From NCBI GenBank assembly GCA_963930645.1, contig OZ005651.1, positions 128,133,731 to 128,197,730 on the forward strand: DNA of 64,000 bases. The letters run 5' to 3'. The stretch is from Salticus scenicus. Its lineage: Eukaryota; Arthropoda; Arachnida; Araneae; Salticidae. The notes below the pieces were generated by a model that did no database searches, was not told the origin of the DNA, and worked only from the letters and a program-made list of their open reading frames with translations. A program made the position numbers and the translations under genes. Below are positions 61,238 through 64,000 of the stretch, piece by piece; the stretch's first letter is position 1, and every line of letters begins with the position of its first letter.

Positions 61238-61839
61238 CTAATACAAAAAAAGTTTAATGCAAAATTTCATGAGTTATAGCATCTTATGTTCCATTTAATG
61301 AATAAATTCTTCATTTTATAATTCTACAGTTTAAAAATGCTTATAATTATTTTCAATCTACAAATTTTGAAAATATAGTTTGTAAGTTTGACATAAAAAT
61401 CCTAGAAATGTTTAATAAAATTAAATTGTTTGGATAAAAAAATAATTGAAAAATTCATAAGTATTTAATGGTTTTACCAAGGAAACTAAACCAAATTGTC
61501 TTTATTTTGCTCTCTTTTAAGAAAAGAGTAAATTTATTAAATTAAAAACAGAAGAGAAAAGCTTTCTCAAAAAAATTTCAAAAGTTCTTCCTTCTAAACA
61601 TTAAGATAAACAAATATTTACAAAAAGGAAAAGGATTGCAAGATATTTTTAGATGTATTTTTATGTATGAAAAATTAACGTACTCCCTTGCTCAAAAGTT
61701 TAGCAAGATTTATAATTTTTTCCCCCAATTTATAAAATGCCCTCTTGATGAAATGTTCTCAAACATTGTAGATTTAAAAAGCAGGATCATCCTCAGGTTT
61801 TTCTTTCTTTCTTTTTAATCACCTTATATCATTTAAAGA
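61238..61839. other. Intron DNA between lipase exon A and the Copia element
   Basis: AT-rich sequence with no gene, repeat or upstream lipase exon recognised. Confidence 0.6.
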
Positions 61840-62095
61840 GTGAAGTTATCTGTAACTATAGCAAATATTGAAGAACACGGTTTCATAAGAAAATCTTGTT
61901 TAATATATACAGAAAGGTGAAACATATTTTAGCATAAAATAAAAGGTAAAAACTTATCTTGAATCATAACGTGCACATGTCAACAAACTGACTACATCTT
62001 AACAACTGCCGGTTTCTGGTTACCGTTTTTCATACAGTTACATAATCATACAAGTTGAGATGCTTCACAAAATAAATGATTAAAAATATCTATCA
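61840..62095 (-). mobile_element. Probable 3' LTR of the Copia element
   Basis: On the minus strand, the coding region is followed by a polypurine tract ATATAGGGGGGAA (62097-62109) and then TTGATAG; an LTR starting TGATAG at about 62095 fits the usual TG start. The far end (CA near 61840) is a guess, since the 5' LTR is outside the window. Confidence 0.5.
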
Positions 62096-62096
62096 A

Positions 62097-62109
62097 TTCC
62101 CCCCTATAT
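62097..62109 (-). other. Polypurine tract of the Copia element
   Basis: ATATAGGGGGGAA on the minus strand, between the end of pol and the presumed LTR; it is the expected primer for plus-strand DNA synthesis. Confidence 0.6.
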
Positions 62110-62175
62110 TTTTATCATTTACAGTTGGTCATTTAAACATCAGTTATTAACAGTTCCTCATCAGTTATTAAAAAG

Positions 62176-64000
62176 TTAATCAGAGTTTATTATCAGTGGT
62201 TCCAGTCCAACTTTATTCATATGACTATTTAAGATGTCACTTGACAAATGCTTTGTCAATGCATCTGCTTCTAAATCATTTGTACTCTGATGAATGAACT
62301 GTATAGCACCTCGTTCTTTATCATCTTTAATGAAATAGAACTTTCTATTTATATGTCTAGTACGACAACTTACCTTCTGGTTGTTAATCCAATCAATTAA
62401 AGACTTGCTATCAGTCCTGATATCTATGGGTGTAATTATTCAGTTATTCTCTTCCAATTCATCTAATAAACTACTAGTCCATCTAACCGCACAAACACAA
62501 TCACAAGCAGCAATTAATTCTGCTTCCATTGTAGATAATGCCACTAGTTTTTGCTTGCCACTTTTCCAACCAACAAGTGATTCTCCTATCTTTAGCAAGT
62601 ATCCACTATATGACTTTGCATCCGGTGTTGTACTCCAACTAGCATCTGTACATGCATTAAGTTTTCCACTTGTTGTCCTGAACTTTAGGCAATAGTCCAT
62701 AGTTCCTTTCAGGTATCGAAAAAGTCGTTTGATTGCTGTCCAATGCACTTCTCTTGGATCTCGATTATATTGTGATAATCTGCTCACAGTGTAGGCAATG
62801 TCTGGTCGAGTTCCAGTTGCCAAATACATTACAGACCCAACTGCTTCTTGATATATTTTCTGTGGAAAAGACTTTGACTTTTCATAGTCGTCCAGTTGTT
62901 TATCTCCTGCCATACCTGGAGTTCTCACTGGGTTGCAATCTTGCATATTAAATTTTTCCAAGATCCTCATCACATAATTTCTTTGGGACAAAATTATTTC
63001 TTCACTTGTCTGATTTATCTGTAATCCCAAAAACATATTTGTATCTGTTGTTTCTTTAATTTCAATATTTTTCTTTACATTTCCTATTAGTTTATCAATC
63101 ATTTCTTTAGTACTTGCCACAACCAGGAAATCATCCACATATATTCCAACATGAATATAATCATCCCCTTCTTTCCTAGTATATACTGAAGGATCCGATT
63201 TGAGCCTCATTAATCCTGCTTCCTCTAATATTTTGCTGAATCTATCATACCAACATCTTCCTGATTGTGGTAAGCCATAGATGCTGCGCTTGATTAAATA
63301 AACTTTGTCATCAGGTAGCTCATAACCTTTTGGTGGTTCCATGAAAATTTCTTCATTTAGTATTCCATTTAGGTAGGCTGTTTTAACATCATAGAATTTC
63401 ATAATGGAATTCTTTGTCGCTGCAAGTGCCAGAAGGACTCTTAATGAATCCCACTTCATGACTGGACTAAAACTTTCCTCAAAGTCTATGCCTTGTTTTT
63501 GCCCACAACCAACTGCAACAAGTCTTGCCTTGTAATACTTCTCATCTTCCCATTTTTTAATCTTGTATACCCAACGACTTTTAATTACTTTCTTATTCTT
63601 AGGTCTTTCCACTGGCTCCCATACGTGATGCATTTCTAAGGAATTAATTTCATCGTTCATTGCACATACCCATTGATCCTTTTCATCAGATGTTATGGCA
63701 TTTTCATATTTTTCAGGTGTGAAATCTGTTACTGCATATACTTCATATTCATTGTATCTTGTAGGCATTTTTCTGTTTCTGACAGGTCTTCGAGGTTCAT
63801 TTTGATCTTCTTCACTTTCTTCATCTGAGTTGCTCATAATTTGTTCATCACTATTTACTGATGTGTCCATTTGTTCCTCTGGATCTGATACTTCAATTGG
63901 TAAATCATCCTTCTTAGAATCTTCTTTATCACTTATGCAATAATGTATTTCCATATAATTCATTTGTTTATTCGGGGATTCGTCTGCAACATATCCATTT
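62176..64000 (-). pseudogene. Ty1/Copia pol: reverse transcriptase and RNase H, with one in-frame stop
   Basis: The frame is open from the right edge (partial) to a TGA at 62440-62442, continues in frame after it, and ends at TAA (62176-62178). An acidic linker after the integrase (EESEEDQNEPRRPVRNRKMP) is followed by the RT: WVCAMNDEINSLEMHHVWEP, ARLVAVGCGQKQGIDFEESF, KFYDVKTAYLNGILNEEIFM, RSIYGLPQSGRCWYDRF and HVGIYVDDFLVVA (catalytic YVDD). RNase H follows: NACTDASWSTTPDAKSYSGY (first Asp), ALSTMEAELIAACD (Glu) and, beyond the stop, DIRTDSKSLIDW (next Asp) and ADALTKHL. A single nonsense change, possibly TGG to TGA, is the only break seen. Gag, protease and most of the integrase are outside the window. 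Same strand as the lipase, in an intron or upstream of it. Confidence 0.93.

Noticed and set aside
62381..62951. Plus-strand open frames of 104 and 72 codons
   Set aside because: They run antisense to the Copia RNase H and RT, which have clear motifs on the minus strand.

Overview
This is AT-rich animal nuclear DNA, most likely from an arthropod and plausibly a spider. That assignment is inference, resting on the look of the lipase, the huge introns, and the mix of Penelope-like, hAT, mariner and Copia elements. No prokaryotic operon, CRISPR array, rRNA gene or viral genome is seen.

One host gene runs through almost the whole window on the minus strand: an acid (lysosomal/gastric-type) lipase of the alpha/beta-hydrolase fold. 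Seven coding exons join in frame, each with AG/GT splice signals, to give the last 300 residues: 61123-61237, 45085-45235, 32579-32671, 16435-16587, 16275-16346, 16097-16165 and 2298-2546 (stop codon). The catalytic Ser, Asp and His are all present. The first ~100 residues, the signal peptide and the promoter lie beyond the right edge. Four introns are 12-16 kb long; the two between the clustered exons near 16 kb are about 88 and 109 bp. A 45-nt, phase-0 candidate cassette exon sits at 23897-23941.

The large introns are packed with mobile DNA. The 2.5-16.1 kb intron holds a tooth-ended MITE, a deleted mariner, a 2.6 kb hAT element with a SINE and a tandem array inside, mariner and piggyBac-like remnants, and fold-back elements. 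The 16.6-32.6 kb intron holds two hAT elements with clear 8-bp target duplications, a 0.5 kb near-perfect hairpin, several MITEs, a mariner deletion derivative, and two nested Penelope-like elements (PLEs). The 32.7-45.1 kb intron holds a decayed full-length mariner, a tandem duplication of about 0.85 kb, a 3.4 kb ACCGACTTC-family insertion, a fold-back element and the largest PLE (reverse transcriptase plus GIY-YIG). The 45.2-61.1 kb intron holds a ~120-bp satellite composite, a PLE reverse-transcriptase fragment split by a hAT-like element, two nested hAT elements in opposite orientation, and a 1.5 kb inverted repeat carrying tRNA-like sequence. The right edge holds a Copia retrotransposon on the gene's strand.

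The most interesting signals are hammerhead-ribozyme-like folds in three different PLEs, the extra 45-nt lipase exon, and several nested insertions whose order can be read from target duplications or from an empty-site paralogue in the same window.
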